Source: Intestinibacter bartlettii (GTDB lineage: Bacteria; Bacillota; Clostridia; Peptostreptococcales; Peptostreptococcaceae). Taken from it: DNA of 64,000 nt. The stretch lies in contig CP102273.1 of NCBI GenBank assembly GCA_025148965.1, positions 1,116,001 to 1,180,000 of the forward strand. Reading direction: 5' to 3'. Below, piece by piece: positions 52,813 through 62,662 of the stretch. Made by a program: the position numbers and the translations under genes. How positions within the stretch are numbered: position 1 is the first letter of the stretch; every line of letters begins with the position of its first letter. The notes beneath the pieces are model-generated. The model made no database searches, was not told where the DNA came from, and saw nothing but the letters and a program-made list of their open reading frames with translations.

Positions 52813-55347
52813 ATGTATAATAAAAATATTAAAAAGAAATCAATAGCTTTAGCAACAGTAGCATTAGTTGCAGCAAATAGTACTTGTGTATTTGCACAAA
52901 ATGATAAAAAAATTACTAAAGATGAAACTGTATATTCTTTATTAGATGAAAACGGAAATGTAACAAAGAATATAGTTTCAGACTGGATTAAAAGTGATTC
53001 ATCATTAGGAAATATACAAGATGTAAGTAAATTGACTAATATAAAAAATATAAAAGGGGACGAAAAACCAACTATAAGTGGTGATAGTGTAAATTGGAGT
53101 ATTAGTGGAGACGATTTATATTATCAAGGTGAAAGTACTGAAAAATTACCAGTTAACGTAAGTATTAAATATGAATTAAACGGAAAAGAAGTAAATCCAA
53201 AAGATATTAAAGGTAAAAGTGGAGACTTTAAAATAACTATAAAATTAAAAAACAATATCAAAAAGAGTGTTAAAATAGACGGCAAAACTAGAATAATATA
53301 TACTCCATTTTTAGCTGCCGGCGAAGTTTTACTAGATAGAGATAATTTTAAAGATATTGAAACTAGTGCTGGAACAATGTTAGATGAAGGAAGCAACGCA
53401 TCTATAACATTTGTATCATTACCAGGATTAAGTCAATCTCTAGATTTAAGTGATGATTTAAATAGTTATTTAAACTTAAAAGATGAAATGGTTATAACAG
53501 GTAATACAACTAATTTCAAAATACCTACTATAATGTTTGCTGTAACTAGTGATATAACTTCTACATTAGAAGATATAGATGATGATATGGACTTTAGCGA
53601 ATTAAAAGATTCATTACAAAAACTACAAGATGGTGGAGCAGATTTAGTAGATGGAGCAAAGAAAGTAGCAGATGGTACTGATACTCTTAACTCAAAATAT
53701 AGCCAATTTGATGATGGTGTGAAAACATTAGATAATGGTATCGGAACATTAAAAAGTGGAGCAGATACATTAGCTAGCAATTTACCAACATTAAATAATG
53801 GTGCAGTAAGCTTAGAAAATGGATTAAAACAAATAAATGAAGGACAAAAAAATTTAAATTCAGGAATATCTACTTATACAAGCAGTGCAAATAAATTAAA
53901 TTCAGGATATTCACAATTAGCATCAGGAATAACTTCTTTAGATAATGGAATAAGCTCATTAAGTAGTGGAGCAAAACAACTTACAGATAATTTACCAGCA
54001 TTAGATAGTGGTGCTAGTTCTTTAAATAGCGGTCTTAAAGAATTAAGTTCATCACAAAATAAATTTGCAAGTGGTGTTAAAAACTATGTAAGCAGTGCAA
54101 ATAGCTTAGATAGCGCATATGACAATATAGATAATGGTATATCTTCTGCATATAAAGGAGCAAGTAGTTTAAATAGTGGATTAAATCAATTAGGTGATGG
54201 AGTAGATAGTTTAATAAGTTCTACAAGTAAAGTAGATTCATTAGCAGATTCAGTTTCTCAAGTTTCTTCTAAGTTATCATCTTCAGATTCTAGTGAACTT
54301 GAAGCTCAAATAACTGCTTTAGCTCAAAAAGCAGCAGCAGATGGTGATACTGAACTTGCAGCACAAATAAAACAATTAGGAGGCAGTTTAAAAGAACAAT
54401 CTAGCCAATTAAATAAAGCTGCATCTAGTTTAAATCAAATAAGTTCTGGATTAAAAACTGTAGCATCTAAACAAGAAGATGGACTTAAATCTGTTAAAGG
54501 TGGAATAAAATCTGCATCTAATGGAGCATCTGATTTAAAATCTGGATTATCTAATATTAAAGATGGATCATCACAATTTAATTCTAAATTAGGTCAATTT
54601 GCAGGAGCTGGAAGCACACTTAATGATTCTTCTTCAAAATTAGCAGATGCAACACAAAGTGCATATGCAGGAAGTAGTAAATTATCAGCAGGAACAGGCA
54701 AATTAGTAAGTGGAGCAAGTAGTTTAACAAGCGGTGTAGAAAAGCTTAAGAGTGGATCTTCAAGTTTAGTAAGTGGTTCACAAACATTTGGAACAAATTT
54801 AAATAAATTCGCATCAGCAGGTGGAGAATTACAATCAGGAAGTAGTAAATTATCAAGTGCAACACAAAGTGCTTACTCAGGAAGTAAACAATTATCAGCA
54901 GGAACAGGCAAATTAGTAAGTGGAGCGAGTACTTTAACAAGTGGTGTTGATAAACTTAAAAATGGATCTTCAACATTAAATAGTAGCTCTACACAAATAA
55001 AAGATGGTATATCAACTTTAGCAAATGGAAGTAATGATTTATATGATGGAGCTAAAAAACTAAAAACAGAAGGTCTTGACGAATTAAATGATAAAGGAAA
55101 TGAATTATTATCAGAAGTTGACAATATAACAGAAGTCAAAGATGAATTAGTAAATGCAGCAGAAGATTACAATAACTATTCAGGAATAAATGACGATGAA
55201 ATGAATGGTAAAGTAAGATTTGTATTAAAAGTTCAAGATTCATCAGAAGAAAGCAACAAAGAAGATAACACTAAAGAAACTACTAATGATAATACACAAG
55301 AAAAACAAGGCTTATGGGATTGGATAAAAAGTTTATTTGGTAAATAA
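52813..55347 (+). CDS. Secreted LxxG heptad-repeat protein (YhgE/Pip-like ectodomain)
   Basis: 844 residues with a signal peptide (ending TCVFAQ) and no later membrane segment. About residues 275-760 are a long series of L-x-x-G heptad-like repeats rich in Ser/Gly/Asn (for example LDNGISSLSSGAKQL), as in the extracellular part of YhgE/Pip proteins. An N-terminal domain of about 220 residues precedes them. The tail is acidic and ends GLWDWIKSLFGK. GGGAGG precedes the ATG. It is probably the extracytoplasmic partner of the MMPL exporter. Confidence 0.8.
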   Translation: MYNKNIKKKSIALATVALVAANSTCVFAQNDKKITKDETVYSLLDENGNVTKNIVSDWIKSDSSLGNIQDVSKLTNIKNIKGDEKPTISGDSVNWSISGDDLYYQGESTEKLPVNVSIKYELNGKEVNPKDIKGKSGDFKITIKLKNNIKKSVKIDGKTRIIYTPFLAAGEVLLDRDNFKDIETSAGTMLDEGSNASITFVSLPGLSQSLDLSDDLNSYLNLKDEMVITGNTTNFKIPTIMFAVTSDITSTLEDIDDDMDFSELKDSLQKLQDGGADLVDGAKKVADGTDTLNSKYSQFDDGVKTLDNGIGTLKSGADTLASNLPTLNNGAVSLENGLKQINEGQKNLNSGISTYTSSANKLNSGYSQLASGITSLDNGISSLSSGAKQLTDNLPALDSGASSLNSGLKELSSSQNKFASGVKNYVSSANSLDSAYDNIDNGISSAYKGASSLNSGLNQLGDGVDSLISSTSKVDSLADSVSQVSSKLSSSDSSELEAQITALAQKAAADGDTELAAQIKQLGGSLKEQSSQLNKAASSLNQISSGLKTVASKQEDGLKSVKGGIKSASNGASDLKSGLSNIKDGSSQFNSKLGQFAGAGSTLNDSSSKLADATQSAYAGSSKLSAGTGKLVSGASSLTSGVEKLKSGSSSLVSGSQTFGTNLNKFASAGGELQSGSSKLSSATQSAYSGSKQLSAGTGKLVSGASTLTSGVDKLKNGSSTLNSSSTQIKDGISTLANGSNDLYDGAKKLKTEGLDELNDKGNELLSEVDNITEVKDELVNAAEDYNNYSGINDDEMNGKVRFVLKVQDSSEESNKEDNTKETTNDNTQEKQGLWDWIKSLFGK
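54646..54979 (+). repeat. Internal duplication within the LxxG-repeat gene
   Basis: A segment beginning near 54646 (GCAACACAAAGTGC, then ATTATCAGCAGGAACAGGC and AAATTAGTAAGTGGAGC) recurs about 210 bp later near 54856-54979 with few changes. It encodes the block ATQSAY-GS-K-LSAGTGKLVSGAS. A likely hot spot for length variation. Confidence 0.8.
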
Positions 55348-55568
55348 AATTAAAATAGCTTTTTAAATTATTAAATATTATACACTATTGAAATTAGGGG
55401 TGAATTATATTTCACCTCTAATTTTATGTTATTGGCTAAAAATTAAACTATTGACTATTTACAGTCTTAATATTATATTATATTTATGCAAATATAATGG
55501 AATAATTATCCAAAAAAGTAGAAATGGATATAAATTTAGGATAATTGTCATGTCAGGGGGGAAAGAGT

Positions 55569-57068
55569 TTGGTAGAAAGCAATCTTACCATAATAGTAAT
55601 TTTTGTTTTATACTTAGTTATGATGCTTGCAATTGGACTTATGGCATACAAAAAAACTAGTAATACAGAAGATTACTTTTTAGGTGGAAGAAAATTAGGA
55701 AGTTGGGTAGTATCTCTTAGTGCTCAAGCATCAGATATGAGTGGTTGGATGTTGATGGGGCTACCAGGGGCTGCATATATTGCAGGATTAGAAGCAGGAT
55801 GGATTGCATTAGGATTAACAATTGGTACTTATCTTAATTGGAAGTTAGTCGCTAAAAGACTTAGAAATTATACTGAAGCATGTAATGCAATAACAATCCC
55901 GCAGTTTTTAGGAAATAGATATAGAGACGATCAAAATATACTTAGAATAGTAAGCTCATTATTTATATTAATATTCTTCTTAGTATATACTGCATCTGCA
56001 TTTGTTTCTGGGGGAAAATTATTCTCAACAGTATTCGGCATAGATTATACAGTAGCTTTATTAATATGTGCTGTAGTTGTTGTATCTTATACTTTTGCTG
56101 GTGGATTTTTCGCAGTATGTTGGACAGATTTAGTTCAAGGTATTTTAATGTTTGTGGCAATTGTAATAGTTCCATGTGCTGCAGTAGTTAGCATGGGAGG
56201 GATAGATGCTACAATAGCCAGAATTGAAGCTGTAAATGTAAATATGCTAAATCCATTTATAACAATAGATGGTACACATATTGCAATGATAACAGTTATA
56301 TCATCTCTTGCTTGGGGACTTGGGTATTTTGGACAACCTCATATATTAGTTAGATTTATGGGTATAGATGATGCAAAAAGTATTAAAAAATCAAGATTAA
56401 TAGCTATGGTATGGGTAATATTCTCTTTAACAGCAGCTACTTTAGTTGGTTTATTAGGTAGAGTATTCTTAACACAAGATTTAAGCAACTCATCTGGAGA
56501 AACTGTTTATATATTAATGGTTATGAAGATATTCCCGCTTATTATAGCAGGTGTATTCTTAGCAGCAATACTTGCAGCAGTAATGAGTACAGCAGATTCT
56601 CAACTATTAGTTACAGCTTCAGCAATAACAGAAGACTTCTATAAAGCTAAAATTAGACCAAATGCAAGTGATAAAGAATTGATGATGGTAAGCCGTCTTA
56701 CTGTTATGGGGGTTTCTATAATAGCTATACTTATAGCATTAAATCCAAATAATACAGTTTTAGGTCTTGTTGAAAATGCATGGGCAGGATTTGGTGCTAC
56801 ATTTGGACCAATAATGTTATTCTCATTATTCTATAAAAAGACTTCTAGGAATGGTGCTATAGCAGGTATAGTAACTGGTGGTTTAGTTGCAATAATTTGG
56901 AGAAATTTGGGCAATATGTATGGTGGAATATTTAGTCTATACGAAATAGTTCCTGGATTTATATTATCAGCAATAGCAATTTATTTAGTAAGTAAATTTG
57001 GACAAGAACCATCACAAGAAATCCAAGATGAATTTGAAAAGGTTAGAGAATTAAATAGAAATTGTTAA
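55569..57068 (+). CDS. putP: Sodium/proline symporter (PutP-type)
   Basis: Sodium-solute symporter of 499 residues with about 13 helices. Family features are GGRKLGSWVVSLSAQASDMS, the sodium-site helix region WLMGLPGA-like (here WMLMGLPGAAYIAGLEAGW), LAWGLGYFGQPHILVRFMG and AVMSTADSQLLVTASAITED. It starts with TTG at 55569, eight bases after GGGGGG; an upstream TTG frame (55545) would run through the ribosome site. It supplies proline, a Stickland acceptor in related anaerobes. Confidence 0.92.
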   Translation: MVESNLTIIVIFVLYLVMMLAIGLMAYKKTSNTEDYFLGGRKLGSWVVSLSAQASDMSGWMLMGLPGAAYIAGLEAGWIALGLTIGTYLNWKLVAKRLRNYTEACNAITIPQFLGNRYRDDQNILRIVSSLFILIFFLVYTASAFVSGGKLFSTVFGIDYTVALLICAVVVVSYTFAGGFFAVCWTDLVQGILMFVAIVIVPCAAVVSMGGIDATIARIEAVNVNMLNPFITIDGTHIAMITVISSLAWGLGYFGQPHILVRFMGIDDAKSIKKSRLIAMVWVIFSLTAATLVGLLGRVFLTQDLSNSSGETVYILMVMKIFPLIIAGVFLAAILAAVMSTADSQLLVTASAITEDFYKAKIRPNASDKELMMVSRLTVMGVSIIAILIALNPNNTVLGLVENAWAGFGATFGPIMLFSLFYKKTSRNGAIAGIVTGGLVAIIWRNLGNMYGGIFSLYEIVPGFILSAIAIYLVSKFGQEPSQEIQDEFEKVRELNRNC

Positions 57069-57091
57069 TAAAAATAAGTTAATATAATATG

Positions 57092-57137
57092 AAAGCACAA
57101 TCTAACTATATAATATATAATTAGATTGTGCTTTTTT
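57092..57137 (+). terminator. Terminator after putP
   Basis: AAAGCACAATCTAA pairs perfectly with TTAGATTGTGCTTT, with three further Ts. Confidence 0.88.
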
Positions 57138-57192
57138 GATGTATAATTAAGATATAAGAAAGAATTTTATATGTAATCTAGGGGGGATTTGT

Positions 57193-57405
57193 ATGAGTTT
57201 AGAACTTGATAAAAATTTAAAATATATTTTTATTAAAGAGAAATACTTTGAAGATGTTCTTAAAACACAAGGAAAACTTACGACTATAGAAAAAAACTTT
57301 GGGCATAAGTATGACAAAAAAAGAATTAAAGTAGTAAATCCAAAAAGTGGTTTAGTAGATGGAAAATTCTATGTGAGCTATAAATGGTGTAAGAAAATAG
57401 ATTAA
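57193..57405 (+). CDS. Small conserved-looking protein, unknown function
   Basis: 70 residues, basic, no membrane segment or signal. Regions such as YFEDVLKTQGKLTTIEKNFG and NPKSGLVDGKFYVSYKWCKK look structured. GGGGGGA precedes the ATG and a terminator follows, so it is a real single-gene unit. No family recognised. Confidence 0.7.
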   Translation: MSLELDKNLKYIFIKEKYFEDVLKTQGKLTTIEKNFGHKYDKKRIKVVNPKSGLVDGKFYVSYKWCKKID

Positions 57406-57406
57406 A

Positions 57407-57439
57407 TAAAAAAAGGATGATAAACTCATCCTTTTTTTA
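57407..57439. terminator. Bidirectional terminator
   Basis: AAAAAAAGGATGA pairs with TCATCCTTTTTTT, serving the small gene and the convergent YhgE/Pip gene. Confidence 0.85.
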
Positions 57440-57445
57440 TGCAAA

Positions 57446-59608
57446 TTATTCAGTTAAACGACTGCCTTCTAATTTAGAAATAAATTTATGGAATAATTTA
57501 TTAATTGGTGCCTTTAAGAATATATTTATAACAATTGATAATATAAGGAATATTAATAATACGCTTATGTCTCTAGTTAAATTAGGCATATATACTCCTC
57601 CAATTGCTTCCCTCATTGCCGAAATACCATAAGTAAATGGCAAGAATGGATATATCATTTGGAAGAACTTTGGAGTTACTTGTATAGGGAATGTACCACC
57701 GGAACCAGCTACTTGAAGAACAAGTAAAATTACACCAACGGCTTTTCCTATATTTCCAAATATAGATACCAATGAATATACTATAAAGTTAAATACCGCA
57801 CTTACAAATAAGGCTATCATCGTAAATAAGAGTGGATTATCCATATGAACCTTAAGTATAAATATATTTCCAAGACTTACAATCAATGCCTGTATAAGTG
57901 CTATTGATAAGAATGTAAGTCCTCTACCTAGATAAACTTGGTAAGGTTTATATTCGTCGTCATCTTCACCTTTAACATGAACTTCTGTAGTTAAAAGTGA
58001 TGTTAAAAGTAATATACCAACCCAAAGGCAAAGTGTAGTATAAAAAGGTGTCATTGAAGCACCGTAATTAGTCATAGGATATATAGTTTTTTGAACTATA
58101 TCAACAGGAGATTTCAAGAAATCTACATTGATCATGACATCATTTTTTAAGAAGTTTATAAGATCTTTTGTATCTTCACTGTTGTTTATTTTGCTTATAG
58201 CATCTATGAAATCATTTAATATAGCTTTTGCTTCAGGAATTTTTTCATTTGCAAGAGCTATAGTACCTTCTGCATTTTCTGAAAATCCTGAAAGGCTAGC
58301 TAATAAGCTTTTGACTTTAGGTATTTCAGCTTGTGCATTTTTTAATAATTCACCTACATTTTCAGAAACACCTATACCTTGATTAAGAATTTTATTTATA
58401 GGATTTTTTATAGTTGAATCATAGTTGTTAACTAAGTTTGATGTAATAGAATTAACATCATTTAGTAATGTAAGCATACTGTTTAATTTTGTTAAAGATG
58501 GTTGCTCATTTGCTTCAATTTGAGATTTTACTGTATTTAAAATGTTTATTGAAGTTTCAAGCTTACTATTTATTGTATTTAATTTGTTTATAGAATCATT
58601 TAAATGTTGTCCATTTGTTATTTGATTTATTTTTGTTAAAAGGCCGACAATGTTACTTGAAACATTGTGTAAATTATTTAATTTTGACGTTAAGTCGTCT
58701 ATACGTTGTGGTGCATCTTCATAATTTGAATTTATAGCTTCTATCAATGCTGAAGCACTATTTGCAGCTGAAGCAGATACACTATTTAAAATCTGTAAAT
58801 CTCTTTTTATTATAGGGCCTAAATCACTTAGATTATTTTGTGTGTTTTGTAAAAATGAGCTTGCATCAGAAGATAAATCAGATGCTGTTGTAATAGTTTT
58901 TTCTATTAAAGGCATATTCTTATTTAAGCTATTTATTACGCCATTCATTTTTTCTATAGATTCAGAGCCATATTTTACAGTGTTATCAATTGTTGCAAAC
59001 TTATTTTTAACATCTATCAGAGATGTTTCGATTTTTGTCAACTTTGGCAACTCTTCTTGTAATTTTACACCGGTATCGTTTAGTAAAGTAAATGCTATTT
59101 CACCAACAGTTTTTATAAATTCACTATTTACTTGACTTTGAATTGATGAAGCGCCTTTATCAGTTATTTTAGGGGCGATTGCATTTATCTTTTCATTTAC
59201 CGAGTATATAATTTTAGCTTTTGTTGTTTTTTTAGATAAGATTGATGCTAAATCCTCTGAAAAATTGCTTGGGATTTCGATTGTTGCATAATATTTTCCG
59301 TTTTCAAGTCCATTTCTAGCATAATCTGAATTTACAAATTCCCATCCAAGGGCGTCGTTGTCTTTTAATTTTTTTACTACTTGATCACCTACATTTATGT
59401 TTTTATCAGACAAAGTTGTACCTTTATCTTTATTTACTACAGCAATTGGAATGTTTCCAGTGTTTCCATATGGATCCCAAGATGCATAAATATTAAACCA
59501 TGCATAAAGTGAAGGTAAAATACAAAGAGCTAATACGACAATTAAAAGAGCAAAATTAGTAAATATATCTTTGATGTCATCGTAAAATACTTTTAAAATT
59601 TTTGTCAT
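57446..59608 (-). CDS. YhgE/Pip-domain membrane protein (ABC-2-like)
   Basis: 720 residues. An N-terminal transmembrane helix (FALLIVVLALCILPSLYAWF) precedes the YhgE ectodomain (NIPIAVVNKDKGTTLSDKNI; GKYYATIEIPSNFSEDLA). A long helical heptad region follows (about 150-480). The C-terminus has about five helices including TTEVHVKGEDDDEYKPYQVY, LQVAGSGGTFPIQVTPKFF and FLPFTYGISAMREAIGG. I chose the ATG at 59608 with GGAGG before it. Relatives act in secretion or phage reception. It complements the MMPL/LxxG pair. Confidence 0.9.
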   Translation of the reverse strand: MTKILKVFYDDIKDIFTNFALLIVVLALCILPSLYAWFNIYASWDPYGNTGNIPIAVVNKDKGTTLSDKNINVGDQVVKKLKDNDALGWEFVNSDYARNGLENGKYYATIEIPSNFSEDLASILSKKTTKAKIIYSVNEKINAIAPKITDKGASSIQSQVNSEFIKTVGEIAFTLLNDTGVKLQEELPKLTKIETSLIDVKNKFATIDNTVKYGSESIEKMNGVINSLNKNMPLIEKTITTASDLSSDASSFLQNTQNNLSDLGPIIKRDLQILNSVSASAANSASALIEAINSNYEDAPQRIDDLTSKLNNLHNVSSNIVGLLTKINQITNGQHLNDSINKLNTINSKLETSINILNTVKSQIEANEQPSLTKLNSMLTLLNDVNSITSNLVNNYDSTIKNPINKILNQGIGVSENVGELLKNAQAEIPKVKSLLASLSGFSENAEGTIALANEKIPEAKAILNDFIDAISKINNSEDTKDLINFLKNDVMINVDFLKSPVDIVQKTIYPMTNYGASMTPFYTTLCLWVGILLLTSLLTTEVHVKGEDDDEYKPYQVYLGRGLTFLSIALIQALIVSLGNIFILKVHMDNPLLFTMIALFVSAVFNFIVYSLVSIFGNIGKAVGVILLVLQVAGSGGTFPIQVTPKFFQMIYPFLPFTYGISAMREAIGGVYMPNLTRDISVLLIFLILSIVINIFLKAPINKLFHKFISKLEGSRLTE

Positions 59609-59770
59609 TGTATCCTCCAAGAATATATTTCTGTTTTGTTAACTTATTTATATTTGAATCTCGACCTCGTTAGGGTTTACAATAGTTTTACCCACAAAAT
59701 AAATTCAATATTAATTTATCTATAGGCTAATAATCCTATTTAGGATTATTTTTCATATGTTAACAAAACT

Positions 59771-59830
59771 TTATCTATATTATAATTTAAATTTAAAATT
59801 TTATCTATATTATAATTTAAATTTAAAATT
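59771..59830. repeat. Exact 30-bp tandem duplication
   Basis: The unit starting TTTATCTATATTATAATTTA occurs at 59771-59800 and again, identically, at 59801-59830. It includes TATAAT, so it duplicates a -10-like element. Probably replication slippage. Confidence 0.9.
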
Positions 59831-60028
59831 TTCTGTATTCTTACTATATAATAAATATTTAATAAAATAATGTCGAAAAATATATTATAAAATTTATAAA
59901 AAATTAAAGTATATATAATATTAGATTTAATATTTATAATACCAAAAACAACTTATTTTTATACTTAATATACCCATATCCTTAAACGGTTTATTTTTAT
60001 TTCATTGTTAAAACTATCATAATTATGT

Positions 60029-60081
60029 AAAAAAAATATTTCATCCAAAAATATTAAATATTATTATATGGATGAAATATT
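60029..60081 (-). terminator. Terminator after the LUD-domain gene
   Basis: On the minus strand, AATATTTCATCCA and TGGATGAAATATT form a 13-bp stem followed by eight Ts. Confidence 0.82.
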
Positions 60082-60157
60082 ATAAATTATATGTTAATAA
60101 TAGTTTTTAGAATTTAAATATTTTACTTGCTATATTTTAATATTTTCTATAAATATA

Positions 60158-60802
60158 TTAAAAGCCTAAATCTTCTCCAACAACTACTATTTTTATCTTT
60201 GAAACAGGTCTACTTATTCTAGTTATAACAACTTGAGTGCATATACTTTCAGTAGACTTGCAATTAGCACAAGACCCTTTTAAATAACAAGGAGTTTTTA
60301 AATCGTTAAAACGTTGAATATTTATTGGCGCTGCTATATTTCTAGCTCTACTTATAGCATCATCAAGTGTTTTACAGACCTTATTAACTCCAACTATCAT
60401 AACTACACTCTTTGGACCGTAGCACAGAGCAGCAACACGGTTTCCGTTACCATCTATGTTTACAAGTACGCCATCTTCAGTCATAGAATTAGTACTCATT
60501 AAAAAAGTATCACATAAAAGAGATTGTCTCATTAAGTGAACACGTTCTTCTGGAGATTTTGCACTATCTCTATCTATAACTTGGCGGTTTTCTTTTACAT
60601 AATTTAAAAGGCCTATTTCGTCTATTGAAACAGAACCACCCCATGATACAACATCATCTTCTGGAATTAATTCGATAGCTTTTTTTAAAGCATCTTCTTT
60701 TGTTTGACAATAATAAGCATCGAAATGTCTTTTTTGAAGATTTTCTACTACTTTAGCTCCTAATAAATCATATCTAATCTCTTTTGGTTTATTTCTTTCC
60801 AT
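60158..60802 (-). CDS. LUD-domain protein (LutC/DUF162-like)
   Basis: 214 residues with the LUD fold pattern: DVVSWGGSVSIDEIGLLNYV, TFLMSTNSMTEDGVLVNIDG, NRVAALCYGPKSVVMIVGVN. The C-terminal segment GSCANCKSTESIC holds a Cys cluster that may bind metal or an Fe-S centre. The family includes lactate-utilisation protein LutC, but no lutAB genes are adjacent, so the substrate is unknown. GGAGGG lies upstream of the ATG. Confidence 0.85.
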   Translation of the reverse strand: MERNKPKEIRYDLLGAKVVENLQKRHFDAYYCQTKEDALKKAIELIPEDDVVSWGGSVSIDEIGLLNYVKENRQVIDRDSAKSPEERVHLMRQSLLCDTFLMSTNSMTEDGVLVNIDGNGNRVAALCYGPKSVVMIVGVNKVCKTLDDAISRARNIAAPINIQRFNDLKTPCYLKGSCANCKSTESICTQVVITRISRPVSKIKIVVVGEDLGF

Positions 60803-60968
60803 TTTTAATCCCCTCCAATTTTGTTTTAAAAATATTGAAATTAAGACTTTTTTGTCTTTTACTTGTATGGTATTATTTTAGCATAATTATTAGAAATATG
60901 TATAAATATGTTAATATATTTGTAGATATATAAGAAATAATAAGGTTATATAAAGGTTGTGATTTTAA

Positions 60969-62651
60969 TTGGATTTTAATATAAATAAACTTGATATAGA
61001 TAAATTAAGAAATATAATTTCCTATTATAAAAAGAATGTAAAAAATATTTCGCTAGATGAAATCTATAAAATAGAAACAATAAAAACATTTCAACAAAAT
61101 TGGGATATAAACGCAAAAGATTTTTATGAAATGATTTCGAATTCACTTTCAAAGAGTAAAAACTTATTGGCGTCTCGAAATTATTTTCCTAAGAATATGA
61201 TTTTATACTTTGCACAAAAAGATCCAGAGATGGTAAGAGAGATGTTTGTAAATTTATTTAATGAGACGATAAGTTTATCTAGAAGAATTGATTCTTTTAG
61301 GGATTCATCTGATATGCTTTTAAAACAATATGGAAATGAGAATATGAGCAATCATTATCAATATTTAAATGCTATAAGTACATATTTATTCTTTAGATTT
61401 CCCGAAAAATACTGTATTTATAAAGAAGGTAAATTTAAAGCTTTTGCAAGCAAAATAGGATATAACAATATCCCTAAAAGAGGAAGTTTTGAAATTTTAG
61501 AAGCTTATTACAATATGTGTGATTGGGTTTTGGACTTTGTTAAAAGTGATGAAGAGTTAGTACAAATGGCATTTAGTAGATTTAATGGTTTAAATTTTGG
61601 AGATAATGGTCTACATCTAATTGTAGAGGAGATTATATATATTGGCAGTAGACTGAATTTAGATTTTAAATCTGAAGAAGAAATGAATGATATAGATGAT
61701 TCCAATTTAGATTTAATAAAAGAAAATTATAGAGAATATGAAAAAAATCAAGAAAAAGATGTAATAAAAGAATGTGATGAGATTTATACAAAACAAGATT
61801 TTTTAGATGAAGTTTATATAACAGAAAAGGATTATAATTTCTTAGTTCGACTTTTAGATAGAAAGAAAAATATTATACTTACTGGAGTGCCTGGAATAGG
61901 AAAGACATTTTTATCTAAACGCTTGGCATATTCTATTTTAGAACAAAAAGATGATGATAAGATAGAATTTGTACAATTTCATCAAAATTACTCATACGAA
62001 GATTTTATAATGGGATATAAACCAAGTAAAGAAGGATTTGCACTTAAATACGGTGTATTTTATAATTTCTGTAAAAAAGCAGAACAAAATCCAAATGATA
62101 AATATTTCTTTATTATAGACGAGATCAATAGAGGAAATTTGAGCAAGATATTTGGAGAATTAATGATGCTTATAGAAAATAATTATAGAGCTCAAACTAT
62201 CAAGTTAGCATATGGTGACGAGAAATTTAGTGTTCCTAAAAATATCTATATAATCGGGATTATGAATACAGCAGATAGAGGTATTGCCATGATAGATTAT
62301 GCACTTAGACGTAGATTTAGTTTCTTTGATTTGAAACCAGCTTTTGAAAATGAAAGGTTTATGGATTATATCAAAGGTTTTAAAAGCGAAAGAATTATAA
62401 ATTTAGTTGAAAAAATTAAAATATTAAATAAAGAAATAAAAGAAGATTTTTCATTAGGTGAAGGATTCTGTATAGGTCATAGTTATTTTTTTAGCGATGA
62501 AATATCTAAAGAATGTAGTTTAGATGAAATAGATATGTATATTGAAGAAGTTATTGAGTTTGATATAATACCACTTTTAAAAGAGTATTGGTTTGATGAT
62601 TATGATAAGCTCAAAAAATGGGAAAAAATATTGAGAGATATAGTTAATTAG
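60969..62651 (+). CDS. mcrB: McrB-like AAA+ restriction subunit
   Basis: Motor subunit of a type IV McrBC restriction system, which cuts modified foreign DNA. The McrB AAA+ core has Walker A GVPGIGKT (306-313), FHQNYSYEDFIMGYKP, Walker B FIIDEINRG (D384, E385) and sensor NTADRGIAMIDYALRRRF. The first ~280 residues, where DNA recognition usually resides, match no domain I know. It starts with TTG, preceded weakly by AAAGG. McrC follows after 11 bp. Confidence 0.92.
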   Translation: MDFNINKLDIDKLRNIISYYKKNVKNISLDEIYKIETIKTFQQNWDINAKDFYEMISNSLSKSKNLLASRNYFPKNMILYFAQKDPEMVREMFVNLFNETISLSRRIDSFRDSSDMLLKQYGNENMSNHYQYLNAISTYLFFRFPEKYCIYKEGKFKAFASKIGYNNIPKRGSFEILEAYYNMCDWVLDFVKSDEELVQMAFSRFNGLNFGDNGLHLIVEEIIYIGSRLNLDFKSEEEMNDIDDSNLDLIKENYREYEKNQEKDVIKECDEIYTKQDFLDEVYITEKDYNFLVRLLDRKKNIILTGVPGIGKTFLSKRLAYSILEQKDDDKIEFVQFHQNYSYEDFIMGYKPSKEGFALKYGVFYNFCKKAEQNPNDKYFFIIDEINRGNLSKIFGELMMLIENNYRAQTIKLAYGDEKFSVPKNIYIIGIMNTADRGIAMIDYALRRRFSFFDLKPAFENERFMDYIKGFKSERIINLVEKIKILNKEIKEDFSLGEGFCIGHSYFFSDEISKECSLDEIDMYIEEVIEFDIIPLLKEYWFDDYDKLKKWEKILRDIVN

Positions 62652-62662
62652 ATGGTGCTAGC

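Larger units (their letters stand above)
59609..60157. other. 549-bp intergenic region with repeats
   Basis: Holds a small palindrome TAATCCTATTTAGGATTA near 59729-59746, an exact 30-bp tandem duplication (59771-59830) and the terminator of the LUD gene on the minus strand (60029-60081). The first 90 bp must carry the YhgE/Pip promoter. No gene or RNA convincingly seen. Confidence 0.5.

Noticed and set aside
55388-55660. Plus-strand 90-codon frame before putP
   Set aside because: It overlaps the start of putP in another frame and has no coding character; the putP frame has a clear ribosome site.
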